From Rhodococcus rhodnii NBRC 100604 (lineage in GTDB: Bacteria > Actinomycetota > Actinomycetes > Mycobacteriales > Mycobacteriaceae), in assembly GCF_001894925.1 (NCBI RefSeq), contig NZ_BCXD01000003.1, positions 1 to 64,000 on the forward strand: 64,000 bases of DNA. Reading direction: 5' to 3'. Under the pieces are notes generated by a model that searched no databases, was not told the DNA's origin, and worked only from the letters and a program-made list of their open reading frames with translations. A program made the position numbers and the translations under genes. This document shows positions 38,560 to 50,751 of the stretch, piece after piece; the stretch's first letter is position 1, and each line of letters begins with the position of its first letter.

Positions 38560-39317
38560 CGGCGGCGCGGCAGGCTGCCGGGTCACGCTCGGCGTCGGCG
38601 GGAATGTCGATCGGCTCGGTGCTCGATCGACTGCGTCCGGAGTTCCCGGACGTGACGATCTCGAAGATTCGGTTTCTCGAATCCGAGGGACTCGTCAGCC
38701 CCGAGCGCACTCCGTCGGGATACCGGCGCTTCTCGGTCGCGGACTGCGAACGGCTGCGTTACGTCCTGACGGCGCAGCGTGATCAGTACCTGCCGCTCAA
38801 GGTCATCAAGGAGCAGCTCGACGCCATCGACCGCGGAGCGGCGACGGTGGGTGCGGGCGGCACGGCCGACGGGGCTCCCCGTCGGCCGCGTGCTCTCGCG
38901 GTGGCGCCCGGTGAGGCGTCACCGGACGACTTCCGCTCCGACCGCGAGATCCGCGTCTCGCGGGACGATCTGCGCGAGCGTGCGGGCATCGACGAGAAGT
39001 TCCTCGGCGATCTGGTGTCGGCGGGTCTGCTGACGCCGGGGGCCGCGGGCTTCTTCGACGAGGACGCGATCGTCCTCGCCCGGACGGCGAGGGCGATGGC
39101 GGAGTTCGGCCTCGAAGTTCGTCACCTGCGGGCCTTCCGGCTCGCCGCGGACCGCGAGGCGGCCCTCGTCGCGCAGATCGCGGGGCCGGTCGCCAAGGGC
39201 CGGGACGCGGGAGCGCGCGATCGTGCCGAGGAGATGGTGCGGGAGTTGGCAGCACTGTCGCTGACGCTGCACACTTGCTTGGTGAAGTCTGCCGTTCGCG
39301 GTGCGCTCGATCGCTGA
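38556..39317 (+). CDS. ftsR: MerR-family regulator FtsR
   Basis: 253 residues. The N-terminal MerR winged helix is clear: SIGSVLDRLRPEFPDVTISK, IRFLESEGLVSPERTPSGYR, RFSVADCERLRYVLTAQRDQ. The longer helical C-terminal part (about 120-250) differs from metal-sensing MerR proteins and has no cysteine metal site; the only Cys near the end is isolated. The C. glutamicum orthologue FtsR activates ftsZ, and M. tuberculosis Rv1828 is syntenic. GTG overlaps the garA stop. An ATG 16 codons later would also retain the HTH. Confidence 0.9.
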   Translation: MTAARQAAGSRSASAGMSIGSVLDRLRPEFPDVTISKIRFLESEGLVSPERTPSGYRRFSVADCERLRYVLTAQRDQYLPLKVIKEQLDAIDRGAATVGAGGTADGAPRRPRALAVAPGEASPDDFRSDREIRVSRDDLRERAGIDEKFLGDLVSAGLLTPGAAGFFDEDAIVLARTARAMAEFGLEVRHLRAFRLAADREAALVAQIAGPVAKGRDAGARDRAEEMVRELAALSLTLHTCLVKSAVRGALDR

Positions 39318-39455
39318 ACATCGGTGTGCGACAGCGCACCGGAACGCCGAGTGCGGTTCCCGAGCGGTGTCGTGTGCGGCAGAATGCGGGTGAGGCACGA
39401 GTGCCGGCGGAGTCGACGTGCGGCACGGTGCCAGGCGAGCATGGAGGCAGCCGCG

Positions 39456-39929
39456 ATGAGCGAAATGCATGTGATCGGCGTCCGGATCGAACAGCCGCAG
39501 AATCAGCCTGTGCTGCTGTTGCGCGAGTCCGAGGGTGAGCGCTATCTCCCGATCTGGATCGGTCAGACCGAGGCGACCGCGATCGCCCTCGAACAGCAGG
39601 GCGTCGAACCGGCGCGCCCGCTGACCCACGATCTGATCAAGGATCTCGTCGACGCCTTCGGCAGATCGCTCGTCGAGGTGCGGATCGTCGACCTCCAGGA
39701 GGGGACGTTCTACGCGGACCTCGTCTTCGACGGGGAGACCACCGTCTCCGCGCGGCCGTCGGACTCGGTTGCCATCGCCTTGCGGATGAGCGTGCCGATC
39801 TTCGCGGAGGAATCGGTGCTCGCGGAGGCCGGGCTCGTGATGCCCGACGAGCGCGAGGACGAGGTCGAGAAGTTCAAGGAGTTCCTCGAATCCGTGTCGC
39901 CGGACGATTTCAAGGCTACGGACGGCTAG
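39456..39929 (+). CDS. DUF151 bifunctional nuclease family protein
   Basis: 157 residues: HVIGVRIEQPQNQPVLLLRE, YLPIWIGQTEATAIALEQQG, RPLTHDLIKDLVDAFGRSLV, RPSDSVAIALRMSVPIFAEE are the conserved DUF151 blocks, with a UVR-like helical tail (MPDEREDEVEKFKEFLESV). Plant members have both RNase and DNase activity; the role in actinobacteria (Rv1829) is unknown. ATG at 39456 was chosen because GGAGG lies 8 bases upstream. It sits between two MerR genes in the conserved Rv1828-Rv1830 order. Confidence 0.9.
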   Translation: MSEMHVIGVRIEQPQNQPVLLLRESEGERYLPIWIGQTEATAIALEQQGVEPARPLTHDLIKDLVDAFGRSLVEVRIVDLQEGTFYADLVFDGETTVSARPSDSVAIALRMSVPIFAEESVLAEAGLVMPDEREDEVEKFKEFLESVSPDDFKATDG

Positions 39930-39966
39930 ATTTCTCTCTTGCGCACGCATTGTCCACAACCCTCGA

Positions 39967-39985
39967 GTAAAGGTTGAGACTTTAC
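39967..39985. promoter_or_regulatory. Inverted repeat upstream of the second MerR gene
   Basis: GTAAAGGTTGAGACTTTAC: perfect 6-bp arms GTAAAG/CTTTAC around a 7-bp spacer. It lies in the 261-bp spacer before the second MerR gene in an A/T-richer patch. Size and symmetry suit a dimeric MerR-type operator, and either of the two MerR proteins encoded here is a candidate binder. No confident -35/-10 pair could be aligned to it. Confidence 0.6.
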
Positions 39986-40190
39986 GGGCGCGTCGCGTTG
40001 ACCCCGACCAGGCCGCCTCCTAGCGTTCCGCATGACGAAGCGCAGACTCGGGCGGTGAACCGGGCGTACGCTGAAGGGTGATCCGGCCGAACCGGACCTC
40101 GTGCAGCGCGCGCCCGACAGGGGCACGCCGACGCGCATCGCGGACGCACCGGTCGTCGGGGTCGGTGCCCTATGCGAGAGGGAGTAGTCA

Positions 40191-40826
40191 GTGGTAGAGC
40201 GGCCGCACGACAATCGCACGGATCCCGCCCGTCCCACCCACGAGGAGTCGGCGACAGGAGATCCGCACGACGGCGCCGCCCAGACCGTGCAACCCGGACT
40301 CTTCCCCGACGACTCCGTCCCCGACGAACTGGTCGGCTATCGCGTTCCGAGCGCATGCCAGATCGCCGGCATCACCTACCGGCAACTCGACTACTGGGCG
40401 CGCACCGGACTCGTCGTGCCGTCGATACGCGGCGCGGCCGGCTCGGGTAGCCAGCGGCTGTACTCGTTCAAGGACATCCTCGTCCTCAAGATCGTCAAGC
40501 GACTCCTCGACACCGGCATCTCGCTTCAGAACATCAGGGTCGCCGTCGATCACCTCCGCAAGCGCGGCGTCGAGGATCTCGCCCGCATCACGCTCTTCTC
40601 GGACGGCACGACCGTCTACGAGTGCACGTCACCGGAGGAGGTCGTCGATCTGCTCCAGGGCGGGCAGGGCGTCTTCGGTATCGCGGTCTCCGGCGCGATG
40701 CGCGAGCTGACCGGAGACATCGCGCACTTCCCGGCCGAGCGTGCCGACGGCGGCTCCGCCGAGGAGACCCCCGAGGACGAACTCTCGTCGCGCCGCCGCA
40801 CCCGCGCCGGTCGCCGCACGGGCTAG
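40191..40826 (+). CDS. resR: MerR-family regulator (Rv1830/ResR-like)
   Basis: 211 residues. A disordered leader (1-45) precedes a MerR HTH (YRVPSACQIAGITYRQLDYW, GSQRLYSFKDILVLKIVKRL, TGISLQNIRVAVDHLRKRG). An alpha/beta tail of unknown ligand follows (TLFSDGTTVYECTSPEEVVD, LLQGGQGVFGIAVSGAMREL). M. tuberculosis Rv1830 (resR/mcdR), linked to antibiotic resilience and division control, is the positional counterpart; equivalence is inferred from synteny and architecture. GTG has GAGGGAG about 8 bases upstream. An inverted repeat at 39967-39985 may be its operator. Confidence 0.87.
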   Translation: MVERPHDNRTDPARPTHEESATGDPHDGAAQTVQPGLFPDDSVPDELVGYRVPSACQIAGITYRQLDYWARTGLVVPSIRGAAGSGSQRLYSFKDILVLKIVKRLLDTGISLQNIRVAVDHLRKRGVEDLARITLFSDGTTVYECTSPEEVVDLLQGGQGVFGIAVSGAMRELTGDIAHFPAERADGGSAEETPEDELSSRRRTRAGRRTG

Positions 40827-40901
40827 CGCCCCGCGTACCCGCGAGTACGGCGGGTGGACGCGCCGCGACGCGGCTCGGCCGACGTGGCCTAGACTGAGGG
40901 C

Positions 40902-41140
40902 GCGTCGACGCCGTGCGGGAGAGCCCCGGTACGGCCGCGGAATCCGGGCACACGCCCAGAGCGCCGCAGCCGAAGCCGGGCGCCGAAGGAGCAGCACCTC
41001 CCCGTCAATCTCTCAGGCACCCGGACCGCACGGGCACCGACGTCTCTGGAAAGCGGTGGGAGCACCCACCCGCCCACGGGGAAAGGGCCGCGGCCCGAAT
41101 CTCTCAGGCGCTCTCCGCGAGCAGGCGACAGAGGGGGAGG
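40902..41140 (+). promoter_or_regulatory. Tandem glycine riboswitch upstream of gcvP
   Basis: Two glycine aptamers in series. The first has GGGAGAGCC (from 40917), the core GCCGAAGGAGCA (40982-40993) and AATCTCTCAGGCAC (41008-41021). The second has GGGAAAGGGCC near 41080 and a repeat of AATCTCTCAGGCG (41098-41110) followed by GACAGAGGGGG (41127-41137). A TAGACT -10-like hexamer at 40890-40895 places the transcript start near 40902. Downstream are possible switching hairpins AGCACCG/CGGTGCT (41142-41171) and GGGGAG/CTCCCC (41182-41197). In known examples glycine binding turns on the glycine cleavage gene. Confidence 0.93.
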
Positions 41141-41257
41141 AAGCACCGGGCGCAGCGTCGTGCACGGTGCTGCCGGACCCAGGGGAGCCTGCTCCCCGTC
41201 GCCCGGAAGCACGCCGGACCCGATCCGGCTGCGCTTCCCCTGACTCGTGGAGTGGCC

Positions 41258-44113
<2,856 letters not shown>

Positions 44114-44135
44114 TCCGGACCGGTGCGGTGTCGGG

Positions 44136-45263
44136 TCAGGAGCGGGTGAGTTCGAGGATCGAGACCTCGGGCGGAGCGCCGACCCGCACCGGCGGTCCCC
44201 ACGTTCCCGCGCCACGGGTCGTGAAGACGGTGGTACGGCCGATGCGATCGAGACCCTCGACCGTCGGCTGCTGCAACGGGACGAGGTGGCGGATCGGCCA
44301 CATCTGGCCGCCGTGGGTGTGCCCCGAGACCTGCAGATCGACGTCGTGGTCGGAGGCGTCGTGGGCCTGGATCGGCTGGTGAGCGGCGAGCAGCACGAAC
44401 TCGCCAGGCTCCCGGCCGCGCAGCGCGGCGTCGAGGTCCGGTGTGTACGGCTCGGGTGACTCGTGGTCGTAGATTCCGGCGACATGGATGCGCTCGCCGT
44501 CCCGGTCGAGCGTGACGTGCTCGTTGCGGAGCACCGTGATCCCGAGTTCTTCCCACGCGTCGAGCCAGCTGCCGACGTCGTCGGCGTACGCCTCGTGGTT
44601 GCCGCTCACGGCCACCACGCCGTACGGCGCGCGCAGGTCGCGCAGCGGCGCGACATCCGCCGCGACGAGCTCGACGGTGCCGTCGGTGAGATCGCCCGCG
44701 AGGACGACGAGGTCGGGCTGTTCGGCGTTCACGAGATCGACGATCTCCTGCGTGAACGGTGCTCCGCGCGACGGCCCGATGTGCAGATCGGACACCACCG
44801 CGACACGGAGGCCGTCGAAGTTCTGCGGCAGCCGCGCGAGGGGGACGCGGACGCGGTTCGCGCCGGGCCGCGCCGCCTCGACGACGCCGTAGCCGACGGC
44901 ACCGGTGGCGGCGACCGCGACGGCCGCCGTCCCGACCCGCAGTGCGGTGCGCCGGCGGGGGTCGGTCGGTTTCGTGACGATCCGGCCGAGCAGGGAGAGC
45001 ACGCCGAGAACGAGGACTCCCAGGACGAGATAGAAGACTCCCGCGAGCCACACCCAGCCCGCGAATCCGAGGGGCCGCGCCCACGCGGTGTCGAAGACCT
45101 CGCCGCTCCCCACACCGACGAGCGCGAGCACGTACCCGACGACGAGGAGCGCGTCGACGGCCCGTGCGGCACCGCCCTGCAGTCCGGTCGCGCGGACGAG
45201 GCGCCGATGCAACAGCCAGGTGATCAGGGCGAGCAGGACCCCGAAGACGGCCAACCGGATCAT
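44136..45263 (-). CDS. Membrane-anchored metallophosphoesterase
   Basis: 375 residues. The N-terminal 140 residues hold four or five membrane helices (LAVFGVLLALITWLLH, VDALLVVGYVLALVGVGSGE, FYLVLGVLVLGVLSLLG). A calcineurin-like domain follows with all metal motifs: VVSDLHIGPSRG, VLAGDLTDG, VSGNHEAY, GHTHGGQMWP. The layout resembles YkuE/YaeI-type phosphodiesterases; substrate unknown, possibly envelope lipids or nucleotides. ATG overlaps the stop of the upstream VWA gene, so the two are co-transcribed. Confidence 0.9.
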   Translation of the reverse strand: MIRLAVFGVLLALITWLLHRRLVRATGLQGGAARAVDALLVVGYVLALVGVGSGEVFDTAWARPLGFAGWVWLAGVFYLVLGVLVLGVLSLLGRIVTKPTDPRRRTALRVGTAAVAVAATGAVGYGVVEAARPGANRVRVPLARLPQNFDGLRVAVVSDLHIGPSRGAPFTQEIVDLVNAEQPDLVVLAGDLTDGTVELVAADVAPLRDLRAPYGVVAVSGNHEAYADDVGSWLDAWEELGITVLRNEHVTLDRDGERIHVAGIYDHESPEPYTPDLDAALRGREPGEFVLLAAHQPIQAHDASDHDVDLQVSGHTHGGQMWPIRHLVPLQQPTVEGLDRIGRTTVFTTRGAGTWGPPVRVGAPPEVSILELTRS

Positions 45264-46930
45264 GAGAGAAGGTCCGCGAGGGCGGGCGCGAGATCGCCGG
45301 ACGCGGCGTCGTCGAGCGCGACGACGGTGCCGCCGGTGCTCTCCGAGAGTTCGCGGTACGTCTCGACGGGAGCCTCGGGATCGATCGCGACGACGTCGAT
45401 CGCGACGGGCCGGTCGGGATCGGCCGCGGCGTCGATCGCCGCGAGCAGCGATGCGCGGGTCACGCCGGGGCTGTCGTCCGGGCCGTCCGTCACCAGCAGG
45501 ATCGAGTTCGTCCGGTCGGGCTGCCAGTTCTGGACCGCCTGCCGGTACGCGGCCTGCAGCGTCGCGTACGCGTTCGCGCCCAGCGAGGGCTCGGCGTCGT
45601 CGAGCGCCGACACGACGGCGGCGCGGTTCTCGTCGAGCGGCGCGAGCGGAGCGGCGACGCGGTAGGGGAGATTGCCGTCGAGACCGGCCGCGAACTCCCA
45701 CAGCGAGAGTTCCGTCGCGCCGGGGAGCCGCTCGATCTCGTCGCCGAGCGCGGTGGCGACGGTGCTCAGCCGGGTTCCGGAGCCCGCGGCGTAGGACATC
45801 GATCCGGAGAGGTCGAGCAGGATCGTCGTCGTGCGCGGTGCGGCCGGGTTGCGGGCGGCGTCGAGCAGCGCCGTCGTCGCCTCGGGGTCGGCCGGTGCGA
45901 GCCGCGCGCCGATGTCCGGGACGTCGAGCGCGGTGGACTGCGGCGCCGTGCCGTCGGGGAGGCGGAAGCCCGCCGCCGTCAGCACGTCGGCGGCGTCGCC
46001 GGACCGGACGAACTCGCCGAACAGTGCGGCAGCGCGGGCGGCGGTCTCGTCGCTGCCGGCGACCACGGCGGCCGGATAGTCGGCCACCGGGGTGGTGCCT
46101 GTGGGACGGTAGGCCGCGAGGTCGGCGGTGCGATCGGCCGCGAGCCCGCTGATCACGGTCTGCTCGATCGTCGGGACGGCGTGTGTCGCGGCGGGCGGCC
46201 CGGCCGGTCCGCGCTTCGCGGCCTCGGTGTCGACGAGCGCGGCGAACGCCGATCGCGTCTCGGGTGCCTCGGCGATCGCGGTGGTCACGGGACCGTCGGG
46301 CACCCCGGCCGTCGCGCCGGCAACGGCCTGCAGTGCGAGTTGCGAGGCATCGGCACCGGGGGCGGCCGAGGCCGCGAAACCGAGCGGTCCCCAGCCGGGC
46401 AGGCCCAGCTCGCCGAGGTCGGTGCGCTGCAGCGCGGCAAGATCCGACCAGCTCGTGCCCGCCGCGGTGAGGGCGTCGGCCAGCAGCCCCGGGACTCCCA
46501 GGACGACCGGGCTCTCGGCGATCGAATGCGGCTCGCCGTCGACGACACCGGACCCCGCGGACGCGAGGGTCGCGGAGCTGGCGGGAATCCACAGCGCCGG
46601 GCGGGGGCTTCCCATCGCCTCGTCGTCCCACGCGTCACGGCCGATTGCGAGCGCGGGCACGGCGGCCGCGGGATCGGGCGTCGCGACCTCGATGGTGATG
46701 CAGTGATCACGGACGACGGGAGCGGTGTCGGTGTATCGGGCCGCCAGCTCGGTGAGCGCCGGGCCGATCGTGGGGTCGGCGACGACGTGGACGGTCGCGT
46801 CACCTTCGACGCAGGCGCCCGCGGCCGCGGCGCCCTGCTCGTCGATGCGGTCGCGCAACTGGAACCAGCCGAACACGAGGACGACGATCACCACGAGCCC
46901 GACCGCGCCGATGATCGGTCCCTTGCTCAC
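45260..46930 (-). CDS. Secreted/anchored VWA-domain protein with substrate-binding-like domain
   Basis: 556 residues. One N-terminal membrane helix (IIGAVGLVVIVVLVFGWF, about 5-22) is followed by a long extracellular part resembling a bacterial solute-binding fold (residues 45-345). A VWA domain then carries the MIDAS motif LLDLSGSMS (about 375-383) and TDGPDDSPGV. M. tuberculosis Rv1836c, beside glcB, has the same architecture. It may act as a metal-dependent adhesion or assembly factor; not established. GTG at 46930 was chosen because an ATG 32 codons upstream would fall inside the hairpin at 47011-47047. Confidence 0.85.
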   Translation of the reverse strand: MSKGPIIGAVGLVVIVVLVFGWFQLRDRIDEQGAAAAGACVEGDATVHVVADPTIGPALTELAARYTDTAPVVRDHCITIEVATPDPAAAVPALAIGRDAWDDEAMGSPRPALWIPASSATLASAGSGVVDGEPHSIAESPVVLGVPGLLADALTAAGTSWSDLAALQRTDLGELGLPGWGPLGFAASAAPGADASQLALQAVAGATAGVPDGPVTTAIAEAPETRSAFAALVDTEAAKRGPAGPPAATHAVPTIEQTVISGLAADRTADLAAYRPTGTTPVADYPAAVVAGSDETAARAAALFGEFVRSGDAADVLTAAGFRLPDGTAPQSTALDVPDIGARLAPADPEATTALLDAARNPAAPRTTTILLDLSGSMSYAAGSGTRLSTVATALGDEIERLPGATELSLWEFAAGLDGNLPYRVAAPLAPLDENRAAVVSALDDAEPSLGANAYATLQAAYRQAVQNWQPDRTNSILLVTDGPDDSPGVTRASLLAAIDAAADPDRPVAIDVVAIDPEAPVETYRELSESTGGTVVALDDAASGDLAPALADLLS

Positions 46931-47010
46931 AGTGCGGACGCGATCGCCGCCTCGATGCCGGCCCAGGGTTCTGCTCCATTCGGATGATCGTGACGTTCGG
47001 GGACTCGTGC

Positions 47011-47047
47011 GGCTCGGCCCCGCCACCGGAAGTGGCGGGGCCGAGCC
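47011..47047 (-). terminator. Strong 16-bp hairpin between glcB and VWA gene
   Basis: Perfect inverted repeat GGCTCGGCCCCGCCAC / GTGGCGGGGCCGAGCC (47011-47026, 47032-47047) with a 5-nt loop. No T-tract follows on the minus strand, as is common for actinobacterial terminators. It lies 51 bp after the glcB stop, so it probably ends glcB transcription. Confidence 0.75.
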
Positions 47048-47067
47048 GGGAGGTCGCTACCAGCGTA

Positions 47068-47091
47068 GCGGCCGCACGATAGTGCGGCCGC
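47068..47091 (-). terminator. Second hairpin immediately after glcB
   Basis: Perfect 10-bp stem GCGGCCGCAC / GTGCGGCCGC (47068-47077, 47082-47091), loop GATA, only 7 bp after the glcB stop. Together with the 16-bp hairpin it forms a double terminator-like structure. Confidence 0.65.
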
Positions 47092-47097
47092 AGCGCG

Positions 47098-49281
47098 TCA
47101 CCAGGCGAAAGCCGCCTTGAACTCGCGACGGCGCCGATGCAGGATCGGCTCGGTGTAGCCGCTCGGCTGCTTCGTCCCCTCGAGAACGAGTTCCTTCGCC
47201 GCCTGGAACGGGATGCTGTTCGCGAAGTCCGGTGCCATCGGCCGGTACGACGGATCGTTCTCGTTCTGGCGGTCGACGATCGGCGCCATGCGCTCGAGCG
47301 ACGCGACGACGTCGTCGACCGAGACGATCGAGTGCCGGATCCAGTTCGCGAGCAGCTGGCTCGAGATGCGCAGCGTCGCGCGATCCTCCATGAGCGCGAC
47401 GTCGTGGATGTCGGGGACCTTCGAGCACCCGACGCCCTGGCTGATCCAGCGCACGACGTAGCCGAGGATCGACTGGCAGTTGTTGTCGAGTTCCTCGCGC
47501 TTCTCGGCGTCGGACCAGTCGGTCGACTCCGCGAGCGGGATGGTCAGCAGCTGCTCGATCGTCGTGCGCGTGCCGCCGCGCAGTTCGTCCTGCACCGCGA
47601 AGACGTCGACCTGGTGGTAGTGCGTCGCGTGGAGTGTCGCCCCGGTGGGCGACGGCACCCACGCCGTCGTGGCACCGGCACGCGGGTGGCCGATCTTCTG
47701 GTCGAGCATGTCCGCCATGAGTTCAGTCATGGCCCACATGCCCTTGCCGATCTGCGCCTTGCCCTCGAGTCCGGTCGCGAGCCCGACGTCGACGTTCTGG
47801 TCCTCGTAGGCGGCGATCCACGTCTGCTTCTTCATGTCGGCCTTGCGCACCATCGCGCCTGCCTCCATCGAGGTGTGGATCTCGTCACCGGTGCGATCGA
47901 GGAAGCCGGTGTTGATGAAGACGACACGCTCGCTCGCCTCCTTGATGCATGCGGCGAGGTTGAGCGTCGTGCGCCGCTCCTCGTCCATGATGCCGACCTT
48001 GAGGGTGTTCGCGGGAAGGCCGAGCACCTGCTCGACACGACCGAACAGTTCGGTCGTGAACGCGACCTCCTCGGGACCGTGCTGCTTGGGCTTGACGATG
48101 TAGATCGATCCGGTGCGGCTGTTGTCGAGCGGGCCGGCGGTCTCGCTGCGGCTCAGGCCCGGGATCGCGGTGAGTGCCGTGACGAGGGCGTCGAGGATGC
48201 CCTCGGGCAGCTCGTTGCCCTCGCTGTCGAGGATCGCGGGGTTGGTCATGAGGTGCCCGACGTTGCGGACGAACAGCAGCGAACGTCCGTGCAGGGTCAG
48301 CTCGCCGCCGTCGATCGCGGTGTAGACGCGGTCGGCGTTGAGCGTGCGCGTGAAGGTCGTGGAGCCCTTCGCGATCTCCTCGGAGAGGTCGCCGCGGTTG
48401 AGGCCGAGCCAGTTGCGGTAGCCGACGACCTTGTCGTCGGCGTCGACCGCCGCGACGGAGTCCTCGAAGTCCATGATCGTCGTGACGGCCGACTCGAGGA
48501 CGACGTCCTTGACGCCAGCGGCGTCGGTCGACCCGACAGGGGACTTCGGATCGATCTCGATGTCGATGTGAAGGCCGTTGTTGCGCAGCAGGACCGATGT
48601 CGGCGACGCGGGATCGCCGAGGTAGCCGACGAGCTTGCCGGGCTGCTCGAGGCCGGTGGTGGTGCCGTCGGCGAGGTCGACCTTCAGCGCGCCGTCCACG
48701 ATCGTGTAGCTCGTCGAGTCCTTGTGGGATCCGGTCTCGAGCGGAGCGGCGGTGTCGAGAAGATCTCGGGCCCATGCGATGACCTTGTCGCCGCGGACCC
48801 GGTTGTACTCGGTGCCCTTCTCGGCACCACCCTCTTCCGAGATGGCGTCGGTGCCGTACAGCGCGTCGTACAGCGAGCCCCAGCGCGCGTTGGACGCGTT
48901 GAGGGCGAAGCGCGCGTTGAGGACCGGGACGACGAGCTGGGGGCCGGCCGTCGACGCGATCTCGGTGTCGACGCCCTGCGTGGTGACCTGGAACGGCTCC
49001 GGCTGCGGGACGAGGTAGCCGATCTCCTCGAGGAAGCTCTTGTACTCGGCGACGTCGGGCGTGCCCGGGTGCGCCTGGTGCCACGCGTCGATGCGCTCCT
49101 GCAACTCGTCGCGCTTGCCGAGGAGTGCGCGGTTCTTCGGCGCGAGGTCGGCGAAGATCTTGTCGGCGCCGGTCCAGAAGGTCTCCGAGTCGACACCGGA
49201 GCCCGGCAGGGCTTCCTTCTCGATGAAGTCGTAGAGCACCTCGGCGACCTGAAGGCCACCGACCTGAACGCGTTCGGTCAT
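47098..49281 (-). CDS. glcB: Malate synthase G
   Basis: 727 residues, the single-polypeptide G form that condenses glyoxylate with acetyl-CoA to malate. Recognisable blocks are [20 protein letters not shown] (catalytic region), [61 protein letters not shown] and the cysteine-containing [20 protein letters not shown]. Length is close to the 723-741 range of the family. It serves the glyoxylate bypass or glycolate use; isocitrate lyase is not in the window. An inverted repeat TTACC-N4-GGTAA sits about 65 bp upstream. Confidence 0.96.
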   Translation of the reverse strand: MTERVQVGGLQVAEVLYDFIEKEALPGSGVDSETFWTGADKIFADLAPKNRALLGKRDELQERIDAWHQAHPGTPDVAEYKSFLEEIGYLVPQPEPFQVTTQGVDTEIASTAGPQLVVPVLNARFALNASNARWGSLYDALYGTDAISEEGGAEKGTEYNRVRGDKVIAWARDLLDTAAPLETGSHKDSTSYTIVDGALKVDLADGTTTGLEQPGKLVGYLGDPASPTSVLLRNNGLHIDIEIDPKSPVGSTDAAGVKDVVLESAVTTIMDFEDSVAAVDADDKVVGYRNWLGLNRGDLSEEIAKGSTTFTRTLNADRVYTAIDGGELTLHGRSLLFVRNVGHLMTNPAILDSEGNELPEGILDALVTALTAIPGLSRSETAGPLDNSRTGSIYIVKPKQHGPEEVAFTTELFGRVEQVLGLPANTLKVGIMDEERRTTLNLAACIKEASERVVFINTGFLDRTGDEIHTSMEAGAMVRKADMKKQTWIAAYEDQNVDVGLATGLEGKAQIGKGMWAMTELMADMLDQKIGHPRAGATTAWVPSPTGATLHATHYHQVDVFAVQDELRGGTRTTIEQLLTIPLAESTDWSDAEKREELDNNCQSILGYVVRWISQGVGCSKVPDIHDVALMEDRATLRISSQLLANWIRHSIVSVDDVVASLERMAPIVDRQNENDPSYRPMAPDFANSIPFQAAKELVLEGTKQPSGYTEPILHRRRREFKAAFAW

Positions 49282-49345
49282 AGGATCTGCCTCACTTCTC
49301 TCGGCTGACTCGGGCACCGGGACACCGGTGCACACGGGGACGATG

Positions 49346-49359
49346 TTACCTGGGGGTAA
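49346..49359. promoter_or_regulatory. Inverted repeat in the glcB promoter
   Basis: TTACCTGGGGGTAA: 5-bp arms TTACC/GGTAA with a 4-bp spacer, 65 bp upstream of the glcB ATG. On the minus strand TAACAT, overlapping its edge, could be the -10 element, so a protein bound here would affect glcB transcription. It does not obviously match RamB or GlxR consensus sites. Confidence 0.5.
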
Positions 49360-49399
49360 TTTGACGCGATGTGCGGTCGCGCAGTCGGCTCGGGCGCCG

Positions 49400-50713
49400 T
49401 CACAGCCGCCGGACGGAGATGTCGAAACCACGGGCGCGCAGGCGTTCGACGAGCACGTCGCCGAGCGCGGTCGCCGGGGTGAGGACCCCCGCGACGGCGG
49501 GCAGCGCGTCGCGGTCGAGGGCGAGGCCGAGCGCGGATTCGCCGAGCATCACGGCCGTTGCCTGATAGCCGGGGTCGCCCTGCGCGCCGAATCGGGCGAC
49601 GTAGCGGGCGCCGGTCGTCGTCACGGTGTAGGTGTCGATCGTGAAGCGCCCCCGCTGCCGGGTCTTCTCGCTCGGGCCGTCGCCGGGAGACGGCAGGACG
49701 CGGTCGAGCAGCGCGCGTGTCGGCCGTGCGGCGAGGCCCGCGACGAGGCCGCCGAGCCCGGCCGACACCACCCCGGCGAGCACGGGGGACAGCCAGCGCG
49801 ACGACCCGACGCTCATCACCTCTCGGTACCGGAACTCGCGGCCGTACGCCCAGTCGAGCAGGGCGTTGCTGCGGCGGACGACGCGCGTGTTGTAGGAGGC
49901 CATGACGAACGGTGCGGCCGTGCCCTGCACTCCGGGGCCGATCGCGTCGCCGCGGGCGATCTGCATGTCGAGTTCGCGGCCGAGGTCGGGTTCGCGCGCG
50001 CGTTCGGGACTGAGTGCGTACGGGTCGAGCATGAGCCGCCGCGCCGTCCGATCCGATGCACCCTCGACGACCTGGGTGCGCAGCGAATCGATCGTTCCGC
50101 CGCTGATGCCGCCGCGCAGCGACGACACGAGCATCGTCGTGTCGGTCAGCTCGCCCTGCTCGTCGGCGGATGCGGCACCGTGGAGCAGATGCACCGCGAG
50201 ATCCGAAGGGACGGAATCGAACCCGCACGAGTGCACGATCCGAGCGCCCGTCGATTCGGCACGCTTGTGGTTGTCGTCGATGCTCTCGCGTGCGAAGAGG
50301 ACCTCACCCGTGAGGTCGACGTAGTCGGTGCCCGCGTCCGCGCACGCGCCTGCGAGTTCGCGGCCGAATCGGGCGTACGGGCCGACGGTCGTCGCCACGA
50401 CGCGCGTGCGCGCCGCGAGCGAATCGAGCGCGTCACGGTCGAAGGAGTCGGCGACGACGATCGGCCACTGCGCGGCGCGGTCGCCGAGGCCGTCGCGGAC
50501 GCGTTCGAGCTTCTCGCGGGATCGGCCGCCGAGCGCGATCGTCACGCCCTCGGGAGCATTGGCGGCGAGGTACTCCGCGAGGAGGGTCCCCACGAAACCG
50601 CTCGCGCCGTACACGACGATGTCGAACTCTCGGGGTGTGCTGCCGGGCTCCCGTTGCCCCCCGCCGGAGGCGACCGGCGTCGACGTCACGGTGTTGTCGT
50701 TGTGCTCGCTCAT
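49400..50713 (-). CDS. Saccharopine-dehydrogenase-family / trans-acting enoyl-reductase-like protein
   Basis: 437 residues. An N-terminal Rossmann fold ([20 protein letters not shown], about 30-49; [36 protein letters not shown]) continues into the family's [13 protein letters not shown] and [18 protein letters not shown] motifs. A small hydrophobic patch lies near 295-320. Mycobacterial members include Rv2449c and the trans-acting enoyl reductase Rv2953 of phthiocerol synthesis. A lipid-related NAD(P)-dependent reduction is plausible but unproven. It is followed by glcB on the same strand after 118 bp. Confidence 0.85.
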   Translation of the reverse strand: MSEHNDNTVTSTPVASGGGQREPGSTPREFDIVVYGASGFVGTLLAEYLAANAPEGVTIALGGRSREKLERVRDGLGDRAAQWPIVVADSFDRDALDSLAARTRVVATTVGPYARFGRELAGACADAGTDYVDLTGEVLFARESIDDNHKRAESTGARIVHSCGFDSVPSDLAVHLLHGAASADEQGELTDTTMLVSSLRGGISGGTIDSLRTQVVEGASDRTARRLMLDPYALSPERAREPDLGRELDMQIARGDAIGPGVQGTAAPFVMASYNTRVVRRSNALLDWAYGREFRYREVMSVGSSRWLSPVLAGVVSAGLGGLVAGLAARPTRALLDRVLPSPGDGPSEKTRQRGRFTIDTYTVTTTGARYVARFGAQGDPGYQATAVMLGESALGLALDRDALPAVAGVLTPATALGDVLVERLRARGFDISVRRL

Positions 50714-50751
50714 GTGACCGACCCTACAAGCGTGGTCACCAGGGCACGTGG

